DNA of 64,000 bases from an uncultured Pelagibacteraceae bacterium (lineage in GTDB: Bacteria > Pseudomonadota > Alphaproteobacteria > Pelagibacterales > Pelagibacteraceae): NCBI GenBank assembly GCA_902574035.1, contig CACGMC010000003.1:106154-170153 (forward strand), in the 5' to 3' direction. Under the pieces are notes generated by a model. That model was not told where the DNA came from and did no database searches. It saw only the letters and a list, made by a program, of their open reading frames with translations. Shown here in pieces: positions 49,555 to 58,444 of this stretch (its first letter is position 1; every line of letters begins with the position of its first letter). Both the position numbers and the translations under genes were made by a program.

Positions 49555-50760
49555 ATGATTTTAGCAAAAGTTTTAAGTAAAATTTATAAAAAAAATGGAA
49601 TTATCCTAGAAGATTCCTCTGGTCAAAAATATATTTGCGGTGACCCTCAAAAAGAAAAACCAATAACGATTAAATTATTAAAAGAAAATTTAAAATGGAA
49701 ATTAATTCTTGATCCCGAGCTAGAGTTTCCAGAAGCATATATGCGAAATGAAATTTTAATTGAGAACGGAAGCTTAGAAGAATTCTTAATGTCTCTTATA
49801 GAAAATTTAGGTAGAGAAGAAATAACAACTGCTAGCTATTTATCGAAAAAAATTTATCAATCAGTTAGATTTATTTCAAATTTTAATTTACCTGGCAAAG
49901 CAAGAAAAAATGTAGAACACCATTATGATATCGGAGGTGACAAAGGGGAAAAATTATATGACATTTTTTTAGACACAAAGCATAGGCAATATTCCTGTGG
50001 TTATTGGAAAAAAGATACAAAGACTTTAGAAGAAGCACAACAGAATAAAATTGATCATATAATAAAAAAACTAAACATAAAAAGCGGTCAAAAAATTTTA
50101 GAAGTAGGTTGTGGATGGGGAGGTATGGCTTTTGAAATAGCAAGACAAAAAGGTTGCGAGGTGAAGGGAATATCGTTAAGTAAAAACCAAATTAATTATT
50201 GCAATAGAAAAGCAAAAGAATTGAAATTAGATAACCAAGTTTCATTTGAATTGGCTGATTACAGGGAAGTAAAAGGTGAATATGATAGAATCTACTCAGT
50301 AGGAATGTTCGAACACGTTGGGAAAAAATTTTATAATGCTTTTTTCAAATCAATAAATAAACTTCTTAAAGAGAACGGAATATTTTTATTACATACTATT
50401 GGTGTTGTAGATAAACCTTCTCCCCCAAATAAATTTATTAATAAGTACATTTTTCCTGGGGGTGTTTGCCCGTCATTAAGTCAAATTGTTAAACCAATAG
50501 AAAAAACTGGATTGATAGTAGCTGACACTGAAACTCTCATTCGTCATTATGACAAAACACTTTTAAGTTGGTTAAACAGATTTATGGAAAAAAAAGATTT
50601 AGTCAAAGATATGTTTGATGAGAAATTTGTAAAAATGTGGTCTTTTTATCTAGCAAGTTGTGCTGCAGCTTTTAGATATAGAGACCTAGCGGTATTTCAA
50701 TTACAAATTGTGAAGAACTTTAATGCAGCTCGACCGACAAGAGACTATATATATTCATAA
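49555..50760 (+). CDS. cfa: Cyclopropane-fatty-acyl-phospholipid synthase family protein
   Basis: SAM-dependent methylene transfer to unsaturated acyl chains in membrane phospholipids. 401 residues. N-terminal lipid-binding domain (to about 110), then VEHHYDIGGDKGEKLYDIFLDTKHRQYSCGYWK, SAM motif ILEVGCGWGGMAFEIA (about 182-197), VGMFEHVGKKFYN and ACAAAFRYRDLAVFQLQ. The conserved Cys in YSCGYW fits. It may act on the products of the fabA-fabB route. Related methyltransferases with other lipid products cannot be excluded. Confidence 0.9.
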   Translation: MILAKVLSKIYKKNGIILEDSSGQKYICGDPQKEKPITIKLLKENLKWKLILDPELEFPEAYMRNEILIENGSLEEFLMSLIENLGREEITTASYLSKKIYQSVRFISNFNLPGKARKNVEHHYDIGGDKGEKLYDIFLDTKHRQYSCGYWKKDTKTLEEAQQNKIDHIIKKLNIKSGQKILEVGCGWGGMAFEIARQKGCEVKGISLSKNQINYCNRKAKELKLDNQVSFELADYREVKGEYDRIYSVGMFEHVGKKFYNAFFKSINKLLKENGIFLLHTIGVVDKPSPPNKFINKYIFPGGVCPSLSQIVKPIEKTGLIVADTETLIRHYDKTLLSWLNRFMEKKDLVKDMFDEKFVKMWSFYLASCAAAFRYRDLAVFQLQIVKNFNAARPTRDYIYS

Positions 50761-50786
50761 AAACTGATATTTAATAATTATCAGGT

Positions 50787-51968
50787 ATGAAAAAAAAGAA
50801 AAAGAAAATTAGAAAAAAGTCTAGATTAAGAAAAAAACTTAAAAATCAAATAAGAGCAAAAAGAAGATCTAAATTTAAAAGAAAAGCTAGAAAAACAAAA
50901 AAACGCTTTTTACGGAAAAAGTTCAAAATTTTAGCAAAAAAAAGAAAAGCTAAATCAAAAAAAAGAAAAAGCTCGTCAAAAGAAACTTTTAGAAAAATTA
51001 TTAGACTAACAGATAAACTTAGTTTTAAGTTTAAAATTACGTTCAATTTAGATCAAAAACTTCAAAGTTTTTTTCAAAATATATCAGATAAAATCAGATC
51101 CTTTAAAAAAGTAATTGAAGAAGAAAGAGATAGAAAAAGGAAAGAAGAACTCAGGAAAATGAAAAAGGAAAAAGATGAAATTGTCAGAAGAGATAAAAAG
51201 ATGAAACAGGAGGAGTTAAAGGCAAAACAAATTGAAGTTAAAGAAGAAATTAAACTAGTTAAAGAGAGAAAAATTGAATTAAAGAAATTTATTCGAGAGG
51301 AGCAGGCCCAGGTAAGAAAAGAACAAGCTGAAAAACAAAGATTATTTTACGAAAAGATCAAACTCGAGAAAAAAATTGAACAATTCAGAAAAAGAGAAGC
51401 CTTAGAAATAAAAAATTTAGAAAAGATCGTTTTAAATCAAGAAAGAGAAAATTATGAAGAAGTACAAGCAAGAATTGAAAAAATAAAATTAAAATATCAA
51501 GCTATTAGAGATCAAAAGATAAGAGAAAGAATTGAACAGTTAGGTATAGAGGTTTCAGATGATGATACTAGATCGGATCTACTTGAAAAAGAAAGACAAT
51601 TTAATATTGCTAGAGAAAAAATTGAAAATAATTTAGAAAGCTTTTATAGAAGTATGGCTTCTTGTGTTTTTCAGCTTAACAGACGATGGTTACCAAAAAA
51701 AATGTCATTACTAAGGGTAATAGATAGACGGTATGAGACTTCTGAAATATTTATTAAATTAGATGAGGAGATAGATGAAAACTGGATTATGTTAGTGTAT
51801 TTGAAAGATAATGATCCGACTTCTAATATAATTGTTGAAGATAAAACCAACCCAGCGAAAAGTCAGTCTAATGAATATAAACCGAATGAAATTTTTAAGT
51901 TTTCCGACTCTCTTGTTGACTCTTTGACTTCAATGATAGACAGAGAGTATAAAAAAAAATTAAATTAA
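50787..51968 (+). CDS. Lysine/arginine-rich coiled-coil protein of unknown function
   Basis: 393 residues, no family recognised. Residues 1-70 are about half Lys and Arg in runs such as KKRFLRKKFKI. Residues 95-270 form a long, highly charged predicted coiled coil. Residues 270-393 look globular: SFYRSMASCVFQLNRRWLPKK and EIFIKLDEEIDENWIMLVYLKDN, ending VDSLTSMIDREYKKKLN. There is no signal peptide or membrane helix. The basic head could bind nucleic acid or acidic lipid. It lies 26 bases after cfa and convergent to the MBL gene with a 4-base overlap. Confidence 0.75.
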   Translation: MKKKKKKIRKKSRLRKKLKNQIRAKRRSKFKRKARKTKKRFLRKKFKILAKKRKAKSKKRKSSSKETFRKIIRLTDKLSFKFKITFNLDQKLQSFFQNISDKIRSFKKVIEEERDRKRKEELRKMKKEKDEIVRRDKKMKQEELKAKQIEVKEEIKLVKERKIELKKFIREEQAQVRKEQAEKQRLFYEKIKLEKKIEQFRKREALEIKNLEKIVLNQERENYEEVQARIEKIKLKYQAIRDQKIRERIEQLGIEVSDDDTRSDLLEKERQFNIAREKIENNLESFYRSMASCVFQLNRRWLPKKMSLLRVIDRRYETSEIFIKLDEEIDENWIMLVYLKDNDPTSNIIVEDKTNPAKSQSNEYKPNEIFKFSDSLVDSLTSMIDREYKKKLN

Positions 51969-53014
51969 TATAAGACCTCAGATAATTTTGTCACCTGCCC
52001 GATTTTAAAAATAATTGCGTCATTTTTCTTAAAACCAAATTTCCCTGCATTATTTTTAAATCTTTCAGGTGGTTCCATTATTGGTTCTAAAGAGAGAATA
52101 ACCGTCCCCCAGTGCATACCTATTACTTTTTTACTTTTAAGATCTCTTGCTACACCCAAAGCTTCCTCTGGATTAGTATGATAAACTGACTTATCTTTTT
52201 GGGGCATTATTGGAAAAAAATTGTATGCTCCAATATTTATAAAAGTAATATCTATCGGGCCATATTTGTCCCCAAGTTTTTTGTAAATATTTCCAACACC
52301 AGTATCACAAGCAAACAAAATTTTTTTGTCTTTGTACTCGATTAGATAGTTCCCCCATAAAGTTTTGTTAGTATCAAACAAACTTCTTTTCGACCAATGA
52401 ACAGCTGGTAAAAGTGTAATTTTTAATTCTTCATTAATTTTAATTGTTTCGTACCAGTCTAATTCATTAACGTCTTTGTAACGATTAAAATATTTTGATA
52501 ATTTTAATGGAGTAATTACTTTTGCATCTTTATGCGGAAAGTTCCTTACAGCATTAACATCTAGATGATCATAGTGATTATGTGTGAGTAAAAAAATATC
52601 CGTTTTAGGGACCTCTTTTAAATTTATAGCTGGTTCAACATATCTTTTTGGACCAAAAATTAATGGTCCTGTATTTTTTGAGAACAATGGGTCGGTAATA
52701 ATTGTTGTATTTCCAAGTTTAATTAAAAATGTAGCATGCCCTATCCAAGCAATATAATCATTTTTTAAATTATCATTAAGGTCCTTAAGAACCTTGCCTC
52801 TTGGAACAACATGATCCTCGGGAAAATTGATTTTAATTTTTTTTCTTTCATCATTGAAAATTTTATAAGACCATTTTATATTTGGGTCTCTTTTTGGTGA
52901 CCCTTCAGGATTTCTAAAGGTTCCGTCTGCTAGGTGATGATATGGTTTTTCTGCCATAGCATTAACTGAGATTAATATATTTAAAACTAAAAAATATATG
53001 AAATACAATTTCAT
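51965..53014 (-). CDS. Exported MBL-fold metallohydrolase (NAPE-PLD/UlaG-like)
   Basis: 349 residues. Signal peptide: YFIYFLVLNILISVNAMA (about 4-21). The metallo-beta-lactamase motif is LLTHNHYDHLDVNAV, with further metal ligands in AVHWSKRSLFD, CDTGVGNIY and IGMHWGT. YIAWIGHATFLIKLG is the usual first strand of the NAPE-PLD-like group. The likely reaction is phosphodiester or lactone hydrolysis outside the cytoplasm. Its ATG overlaps the stop of the 56-residue small gene (TAATG). Confidence 0.85.
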   Translation of the reverse strand: MKLYFIYFLVLNILISVNAMAEKPYHHLADGTFRNPEGSPKRDPNIKWSYKIFNDERKKIKINFPEDHVVPRGKVLKDLNDNLKNDYIAWIGHATFLIKLGNTTIITDPLFSKNTGPLIFGPKRYVEPAINLKEVPKTDIFLLTHNHYDHLDVNAVRNFPHKDAKVITPLKLSKYFNRYKDVNELDWYETIKINEELKITLLPAVHWSKRSLFDTNKTLWGNYLIEYKDKKILFACDTGVGNIYKKLGDKYGPIDITFINIGAYNFFPIMPQKDKSVYHTNPEEALGVARDLKSKKVIGMHWGTVILSLEPIMEPPERFKNNAGKFGFKKNDAIIFKIGQVTKLSEVLY

Positions 53015-53184
53015 TAATGTTTTTTATTTCTAGTATTATCATTTATTTTTTTTCCATATTCCTTAATTTTATCCCATTCACCTAAACTTTTTGAACTGTT
53101 TTCTGCTTTTCTACTAATTATTAATGGCACCATAATTAATAATATGAATAAGAATATTATAGCAATAATAAGGGATAATGACAT
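53014..53184 (-). CDS. Small single-pass membrane protein, 56 residues
   Basis: Too short for usual cut-offs. It starts MSLSLIIAIIFLFILLIMV, one membrane helix of about 20 residues. A charged tail follows (SRKAENSSKSLGEWDKIKEYGKK). Its TAA overlaps the ATG of the MBL hydrolase, the coupling typical of real genes in this chromosome. The start codon lies inside a long perfect palindrome (53166-53196). Function unknown; the coupling suggests a partner of the hydrolase. Confidence 0.65.
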   Translation of the reverse strand: MSLSLIIAIIFLFILLIMVPLIISRKAENSSKSLGEWDKIKEYGKKINDNTRNKKH

Positions 53185-53196
53185 TATCCCTTATTA
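53166..53196. repeat. Perfect 15-base inverted repeat over a start codon
   Basis: TAATAAGGGATAATG (53166-53180), one base, then its exact reverse complement (53182-53196). As RNA it gives about 14 pairs with a 3-base loop. On the plus strand it is followed by T-rich sequence, so it could stop antisense transcription. On the minus strand it hides the ATG of the 56-residue gene and could end the small-lipoprotein transcript or control translation. Confidence 0.7.
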
Positions 53197-53224
53197 GCAC
53201 ATTTTTGTTTTTTTTCTAAATAAA

Positions 53225-53428
53225 TTAACTATTTAAACAATGTTTTTTATTGATTCTTTTATCGAAGTCATCAAGCGCCTCTTTAGACACGAACCAGATA
53301 AGTGAGGACTCTTGAATTTGTTTTGAATCAGCAACTGTACATTTTTTGCCTAATTTGATTTTTGCTACGTTACCACCGGCACAGTTTGTCAACATAAGAA
53401 GTAAAGCTGCAATTGATAATATTTTCAT
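53225..53428 (-). CDS. Small lipoprotein, 67 residues
   Basis: N-terminus MKILSIAALLLMLTNCAGG with a lipobox (LTNC, Cys16). The mature part has two Cys (KKCTVADSK and NKKHC), possibly a disulfide. No family recognised. Lies upstream of the 56-residue membrane gene on the same strand, with the long palindrome between them. Confidence 0.65.
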   Translation of the reverse strand: MKILSIAALLLMLTNCAGGNVAKIKLGKKCTVADSKQIQESSLIWFVSKEALDDFDKRINKKHCLNS

Positions 53429-53539
53429 AATTAATTATTTAAAGTCAGATTTGGTAGATTGGTTGTCATAAAATTGTTCAAAATAAGAAAGAAATTCAAG
53501 CAAGTTGAAGTTGTATCAATAAGAACATATATTCATCTG

Positions 53540-53929
53540 ATGGATCATAAATATAGAGTGAGAATATATTACGAGGACACAGATGCAGGAGGAGTAGTCT
53601 TTTACGCTAATTATTTTAAATTCACTGAAAGGGCTAGAACAGAACTTATTTATGAAAAATTAAAACTTAAACACATTGAGCTTAAAGAGAAATTTGATGT
53701 CATTTTTGTGGTAAAATCATTATCATCTAAATATATCGCTCCAGCTAAATTTGAAGATGATTTAATAGTTATTTCAAAAATATTAGAAAAAAGCCCTGTT
53801 AGACTAGTTCTTGAACAAAATATCGAAAAAGGCAAAAAACTGATCTTTACATCCAAAATTGAATTAGCTGTAGTTTCTTCAAAAGGTAAAATTACCAAAT
53901 TACCAGATCAGCTACTGTCTTTAATTTAA
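53540..53929 (+). CDS. ybgC: Acyl-CoA thioesterase YbgC-like
   Basis: Hot-dog-fold thioesterase, often linked to the Tol-Pal system. The start at 53540 (MDHKYRVRIYYEDTDAGG) is chosen from the family. The frame is open back to a TTG at 53459, which would add 27 atypical basic residues. 129 residues. The active-site Asp is in YYEDTDAGGVVFYANYFKFTERAR. No tol genes are visible nearby. Confidence 0.88.
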   Translation: MDHKYRVRIYYEDTDAGGVVFYANYFKFTERARTELIYEKLKLKHIELKEKFDVIFVVKSLSSKYIAPAKFEDDLIVISKILEKSPVRLVLEQNIEKGKKLIFTSKIELAVVSSKGKITKLPDQLLSLI

Positions 53930-53979
53930 TCTTTTAAATGCTCTATTGTATTTTTCTTAAAAATTGTTAAAAATGTTTT

Positions 53980-54462
53980 GTGAAAGCAAATTCTCCAAAT
54001 AAAGTAGCAATAATTATGGGTAGTAAAAACGACTATCCAGTCATGAAAAAATGTGAGCAAATTTTAAGAAAATTTAAAGTAAAAAATGATGTTTTGATAG
54101 TAAGTGCTCATAGAACTCCCGACAGACTTTTTAAATTTGCAAAAAATGCGCATAAAAATTACTCAGTTATTTGTGCGGGCGCAGGACGAGCTGCTCATTT
54201 AGCAGGAATGTGTGCGTCTTTAACAAAAATTCCAGTAATAGGTGTTCCAATAAAAGATAAAAAAACAGAGGGAATTTCGGCTTTATTTTCAGTAGCAGAA
54301 ATGCCAAATGGGATTCCTGTTGCAACAACTGCTATAAATGGATCCCTTAATGCTGGGCTATTAGCAATTTCAATCATTGCTCTGCAAGATAAAAAAGTAA
54401 GAAATAAACTTGAAAACTACAGAGCAAGACAAACTAAATCAGTTAAAAAAAGACCAAGGTAA
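53980..54462 (+). CDS. purE: N5-carboxyaminoimidazole ribonucleotide mutase
   Basis: Purine synthesis: converts N5-CAIR to CAIR. 160 residues from a GTG start; the next ATG would remove the substrate loop. Motifs: IIMGSKNDYPVMKKC, SAHRTPDRLFKFA, AGAGRAAHLAGM and MPNGIPVATTAINGS. The purK ATG follows its stop directly. Confidence 0.96.
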   Translation: MKANSPNKVAIIMGSKNDYPVMKKCEQILRKFKVKNDVLIVSAHRTPDRLFKFAKNAHKNYSVICAGAGRAAHLAGMCASLTKIPVIGVPIKDKKTEGISALFSVAEMPNGIPVATTAINGSLNAGLLAISIIALQDKKVRNKLENYRARQTKSVKKRPR

Positions 54463-55509
54463 ATGTCTAAATCTATATGTCTAGGAGTGATTGGTGGAGG
54501 TCAATTAGGCTCACTTTTGTGCTCTGCTGCAAAAAAATTAAAAGTAAAAACAGTTGTACTTTCAGACGATAAAGATGGACCAGCACAACATTTTTGTGAT
54601 GAATTCATTCATAGCAAGTATGACGATAATGCAAAAGTTAAGGAGTTTATAAGTAAAGTTAATTTTGTAACCTACGAGTTTGAAAACATTCCAGTGGATT
54701 TTTTAAACCTAATTCAGAAAGAAAAGAAAGTATTACCCTCTCCTAAAATAAATAAAATTGCTCAAAATAGAAAACTTGAGAAGAATTTTATAAATGAATT
54801 AGGAATTAATACTACCGATTGGGTTTTCATTAAATCAGCAGAAGATATTAAGAAAAATCAACACCTTCTTCCTGGAATACTTAAATCTAATACTTTAGGC
54901 TATGACGGAAAAGGTCAGTTTGTTTTAAACTCCTTAGATGACGTTAAACAAGATTGGTGTTTTACAAATGATTATATTCTCGAAAAAAAAGTAAATTTAA
55001 AGAAAGAAATTTCTGTTGTTATTGCTAGATATTCAAATGGGACAATGTCAAGCTATGAGCCAATTGAAAATGTTCATAAAAATCAAATTTTATACAAATC
55101 TAAAATACCTGCTGATATAAGTGACAGGATATTTAAAAGCGCTATTCAACATGCAAAAAAAATTGCTGAAAACTTTTCATACGTGGGTGTATTGACTGTA
55201 GAATTTTTTATTACACAAAATAATGAATTATTAGTAAATGAAATTGCTCCACGTTTTCACAATTCAGGCCATCTTACTATTGAAGCTTTTAATATATCTC
55301 AATTTGAAAATCATGTAAGGGCTGTTTGTAATTTAGAGACAATACCTGTCAAAAAAATTTCTAACGCAGAAATGCTAAATATTTTAGGTTTTGAGATTAA
55401 TGATTTTAAGAATAGAAGTTTTAAGAAAAATGAGTTTTTTTATGATTATTTAAAAAAAGAACCTAGAGAAGGTCGAAAAATGGGACACCTTACTACTCTC
55501 AAAGATTAG
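54463..55509 (+). CDS. purK: N5-carboxyaminoimidazole ribonucleotide synthase
   Basis: ATP-grasp enzyme that carboxylates AIR, feeding PurE. 348 residues. N-terminal VIGGGQLGSLLCSAAKKL, ATP-grasp elements GILKSNTLGYDGKGQF, VEFFITQNNELLVNEIAPRFHNSGH. Starts on the base after purE, so they form one translational unit. Ends one base before the convergent TauD gene. Confidence 0.95.
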   Translation: MSKSICLGVIGGGQLGSLLCSAAKKLKVKTVVLSDDKDGPAQHFCDEFIHSKYDDNAKVKEFISKVNFVTYEFENIPVDFLNLIQKEKKVLPSPKINKIAQNRKLEKNFINELGINTTDWVFIKSAEDIKKNQHLLPGILKSNTLGYDGKGQFVLNSLDDVKQDWCFTNDYILEKKVNLKKEISVVIARYSNGTMSSYEPIENVHKNQILYKSKIPADISDRIFKSAIQHAKKIAENFSYVGVLTVEFFITQNNELLVNEIAPRFHNSGHLTIEAFNISQFENHVRAVCNLETIPVKKISNAEMLNILGFEINDFKNRSFKKNEFFYDYLKKEPREGRKMGHLTTLKD

Positions 55510-56307
55510 TTACTGAACAGTTATTCTAAACATTTTCCTATCACCGTTAAAAGCAGTAGCAGCATGTAACATGCATCGATTTGACCACAAAGCAATATCA
55601 CCAGGACTCCAACAAAAACTATAAGTAAACTCTGATTTAATCTGGTGAGATAATAAAAAACTAATTAATTTTTTTTGATCAGTCTCACAATTTAAAAGTT
55701 CAATTAAATGACCAGGTGAGCAATAAATTGTTTTTTTTCCATTAATTGTTTGAACAATACTATGTGTAGATCTTATTTCCTTTACATCACTGGTTCCATG
55801 CTCTTTTTCTCTTAGGACTCTAGTACTTGCAATTTTACCTTTAGATGAAAATATACCTTTAATTTTTTCAATCTTATTTTTTAATTTATTTGGTAAAGCC
55901 TCATAAGCTAAAAATTGATTAGCAAATAGAGTGTTTCCTTGTCCTTCCTTTGGAACATTTATAGCTTGGAGAAAAGTATATCTCGGTGGTTTTTCTAGAT
56001 ATTGAGAGTCAGTATGATAACCTTCTCCAAAACTTTTACCGCTATCCTCTTTTTTTCTTTCAATAACATAAATATCCTTAAAATCTTTATGCGGTTTCAA
56101 CATTGGGTATTTAGCTGGTGTACCAAAGTTCGAGGAAAAATCTAAATATTCTTTTGGGCTCAAATTTTGATTTTTAAAAAAAAGCACCCCAAACTTATCT
56201 AATAAATTTTGGATAATTTTAATTTGTGAATTATTTACGAGCTTTAAATTAACTTTAATATAACAGCCAACGTTATTAAGGGTGGGCCTAAATTCAAATT
56301 TATTCAT
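55510..56307 (-). CDS. TauD/TfdA-family Fe(II)/2-oxoglutarate dioxygenase
   Basis: 265 residues. Double-stranded beta-helix oxygenase with metal ligands His and Asp in GYHTDSQYLEKPPRYTFL and the distal His in SNRCMLHAATAF, then an Arg (RKMFRITVQ) for 2-oxoglutarate. VLFFKNQNLSPKEYLDF is typical of the family. The substrate cannot be told from motifs; taurine is only one option. It begins 8 bases after the radical SAM gene, so it probably acts in the same pathway. Confidence 0.85.
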   Translation of the reverse strand: MNKFEFRPTLNNVGCYIKVNLKLVNNSQIKIIQNLLDKFGVLFFKNQNLSPKEYLDFSSNFGTPAKYPMLKPHKDFKDIYVIERKKEDSGKSFGEGYHTDSQYLEKPPRYTFLQAINVPKEGQGNTLFANQFLAYEALPNKLKNKIEKIKGIFSSKGKIASTRVLREKEHGTSDVKEIRSTHSIVQTINGKKTIYCSPGHLIELLNCETDQKKLISFLLSHQIKSEFTYSFCWSPGDIALWSNRCMLHAATAFNGDRKMFRITVQ

Positions 56308-56315
56308 AATTATCG

Positions 56316-58439
56316 TTAATTTGATAATGCGTATTTAGTAAATAATTCTGTAGTTTTTTTGTATATATCTCTCGGAGTTTTGATTTCAGAACTTCTTATT
56401 TTTCTAAATTGACTTTCTAAATTACTTATTCTTGTAACAATTTTTGATAACGCATTGATATCTTTACCATATCTCTCAAAATAATCATTTCTATTATTTA
56501 CTTGTTCTTTTGTAAATTCAAAATAATAACATTTTTTATCTTTTAATTTAAAATCAGAAAATTTCTTTATACCTAGTTGGTCGATCCATTCTAGCACATC
56601 ATATTTGAACTCATGTTTTACTGTTTCTAATTTAGACCCAGATTCTAATAAACTTTGCATTTTGAGAGTAGTAAACATTTTAATTTCTTCAATTTCTTTC
56701 TTAATTTCACTAATATTAATTCCAAGAAACTCATTTTGTATATATTTAACTAGCTGGTCTGAAATAAAATCAATCCACCCTACTTTTGCAACTGTTAGGC
56801 TTTTAGATTTATATTTATATATTAAGTTTCCTCCTACTTTACCTTCTTTTAACAACTTGTAATTTTTTTCATCTTCATAAAATTTAATTAAGTCTTTTTC
56901 CGAATCCCAAAGCTCACCTTTAGTCTCATTGATAAAATCATTAAAAACTGTTTTCACTGACACCGGGGCTTGATCTATGTTATCATAAAGAAAATTTAAA
57001 AAGGTTGCAGATTTTATCTTAAATTGTTTTGCATAAAGAAAAAATTCTTCATAAGGTTTTCCATTATGTAGAGACTCCACCATCAAAGCTATAGACCTAA
57101 GTGAAAGATAATCATCAAAATTTAAATCTTTAGTTGAAATACCTACCTCTTCAACATCAAACATTTTCTTTCCATCGTATTCTCCAAAATTTAAAGGAAC
57201 AATTCTATATTTACCATTATACTGGTATTTTTCCCGAAATGCTGGAGTTTTAAACTCTGTTCCGTGTAACATCATTAAAGTATAAATCGTAACTGATGAG
57301 GCATTAGAATCTAAAACTGTATTCAGTCCGTCAATAAAAGATTTTTTTGTCTCCCCAGGTAGAGGGACAATTAATTCAGCTTTAGTTGATCGTCCAGCAG
57401 CTCTTAGGTGATTATTCACCGCAATCATGTCTTCGTGTCTAATATTTGATCTTTTAATATTTTCTAATACTGTCTCACTCATCGATTGAAGTGACATGTT
57501 AACAGAAAACATATTTCCTAGAACGCTAGTAATTTCCATTACTCTTTTTTTACTATTTTTTCCAGTTGTAGCCATAATTTGAAGTGGCCATCCAAATTTA
57601 TTTTTACTTTCAAGCAAATACTCACAAACTAATTTATCTTGTGGGTACATTCCAAAATTAACATCTGCCATATGTAAATTTGTTATACCTAATTGGTTAG
57701 ATTTTTTTCCTATATACTCTATTTCTGATTTTACTCTATTTTGAGAAAACTTGTTGAGCTTATGATAATAGTTTGCACCAGTGTGGCAAAAGGAGCAAGT
57801 AAATGGACAACCTCTATTAGTTTCCAAAAAAGGGGTTAATTTTCCGTCAAAAAACTTATCTAGCATTCCATTTAAATATGGCGAAGGAATCTCATCCAAG
57901 TCTTTTATTCTCTCAAGATATTTTCCAGTAATCAAAACTGGTTTGTTCTCCCTTGTTTTTGGATCAATAAAAACACAACCATCAATCGGGTTATTAAAAA
58001 AAGTATTTAAATCTTTTCTAGTATCCAAATATCTCTGTACAACATTCAAAGCTGATCTCTCTCCCTCATAAAGAGCGTAAATATCTGTAGATGGCCTATT
58101 TAAAAGAAATTCTTTTTGTTGGTCACTCTCATGAGGAAAATTCGTACCACCTTGTAATACTATACATTTAGGATTTAATTTTTTTGCAATTTTTGCAAAA
58201 TGCTCAGATAAATTACTATTCCAGGAGTAATTACTTAGTCCTAAAATATCTGGCGGCTGCGATTTGATTTTTTTTAAAAGATCATTTGGATATTTAAAAA
58301 GTTCAATATCTATTTTATCTTTTAAATTATTTTTAAGGTAACTTCCTATGAAACCTATATTGATAGGAATTGTGTCTGATACAAGTATTATTGTATCGTA
58401 AGTTAAGTCACATAAATATATTTTACATGGTTTATTCAT
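56316..58439 (-). CDS. B12-binding-type radical SAM protein
   Basis: 707 residues. N-terminal cobalamin-binding-like Rossmann domain (about 1-160: IPINIGFIGSYLKNNL, PDILGLSNYSWNS, VLQGGTNFP). Radical SAM domain from about 205: the cluster motif CX3CX2C in NRGCPFTCSFCHTG, then MADVNFGMYPQDK and ELIVPLPGET. A C-terminal extension of about 250 residues has no family I know. It probably carries out a methylation or rearrangement. Between the DUF6580-like transporter (5 bases) and TauD (8 bases). Whether it really binds B12 is open, since the usual DxHxxG is not evident. Confidence 0.85.
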   Translation of the reverse strand: MNKPCKIYLCDLTYDTIILVSDTIPINIGFIGSYLKNNLKDKIDIELFKYPNDLLKKIKSQPPDILGLSNYSWNSNLSEHFAKIAKKLNPKCIVLQGGTNFPHESDQQKEFLLNRPSTDIYALYEGERSALNVVQRYLDTRKDLNTFFNNPIDGCVFIDPKTRENKPVLITGKYLERIKDLDEIPSPYLNGMLDKFFDGKLTPFLETNRGCPFTCSFCHTGANYYHKLNKFSQNRVKSEIEYIGKKSNQLGITNLHMADVNFGMYPQDKLVCEYLLESKNKFGWPLQIMATTGKNSKKRVMEITSVLGNMFSVNMSLQSMSETVLENIKRSNIRHEDMIAVNNHLRAAGRSTKAELIVPLPGETKKSFIDGLNTVLDSNASSVTIYTLMMLHGTEFKTPAFREKYQYNGKYRIVPLNFGEYDGKKMFDVEEVGISTKDLNFDDYLSLRSIALMVESLHNGKPYEEFFLYAKQFKIKSATFLNFLYDNIDQAPVSVKTVFNDFINETKGELWDSEKDLIKFYEDEKNYKLLKEGKVGGNLIYKYKSKSLTVAKVGWIDFISDQLVKYIQNEFLGINISEIKKEIEEIKMFTTLKMQSLLESGSKLETVKHEFKYDVLEWIDQLGIKKFSDFKLKDKKCYYFEFTKEQVNNRNDYFERYGKDINALSKIVTRISNLESQFRKIRSSEIKTPRDIYKKTTELFTKYALSN

Positions 58440-58444
58440 TATTT

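Noticed and set aside
53973-54002. Ten-codon ORF overlapping the purE start
   Set aside because: It ends after nine residues and has no ribosome site; the PurE family alignment requires the GTG start at 53980.
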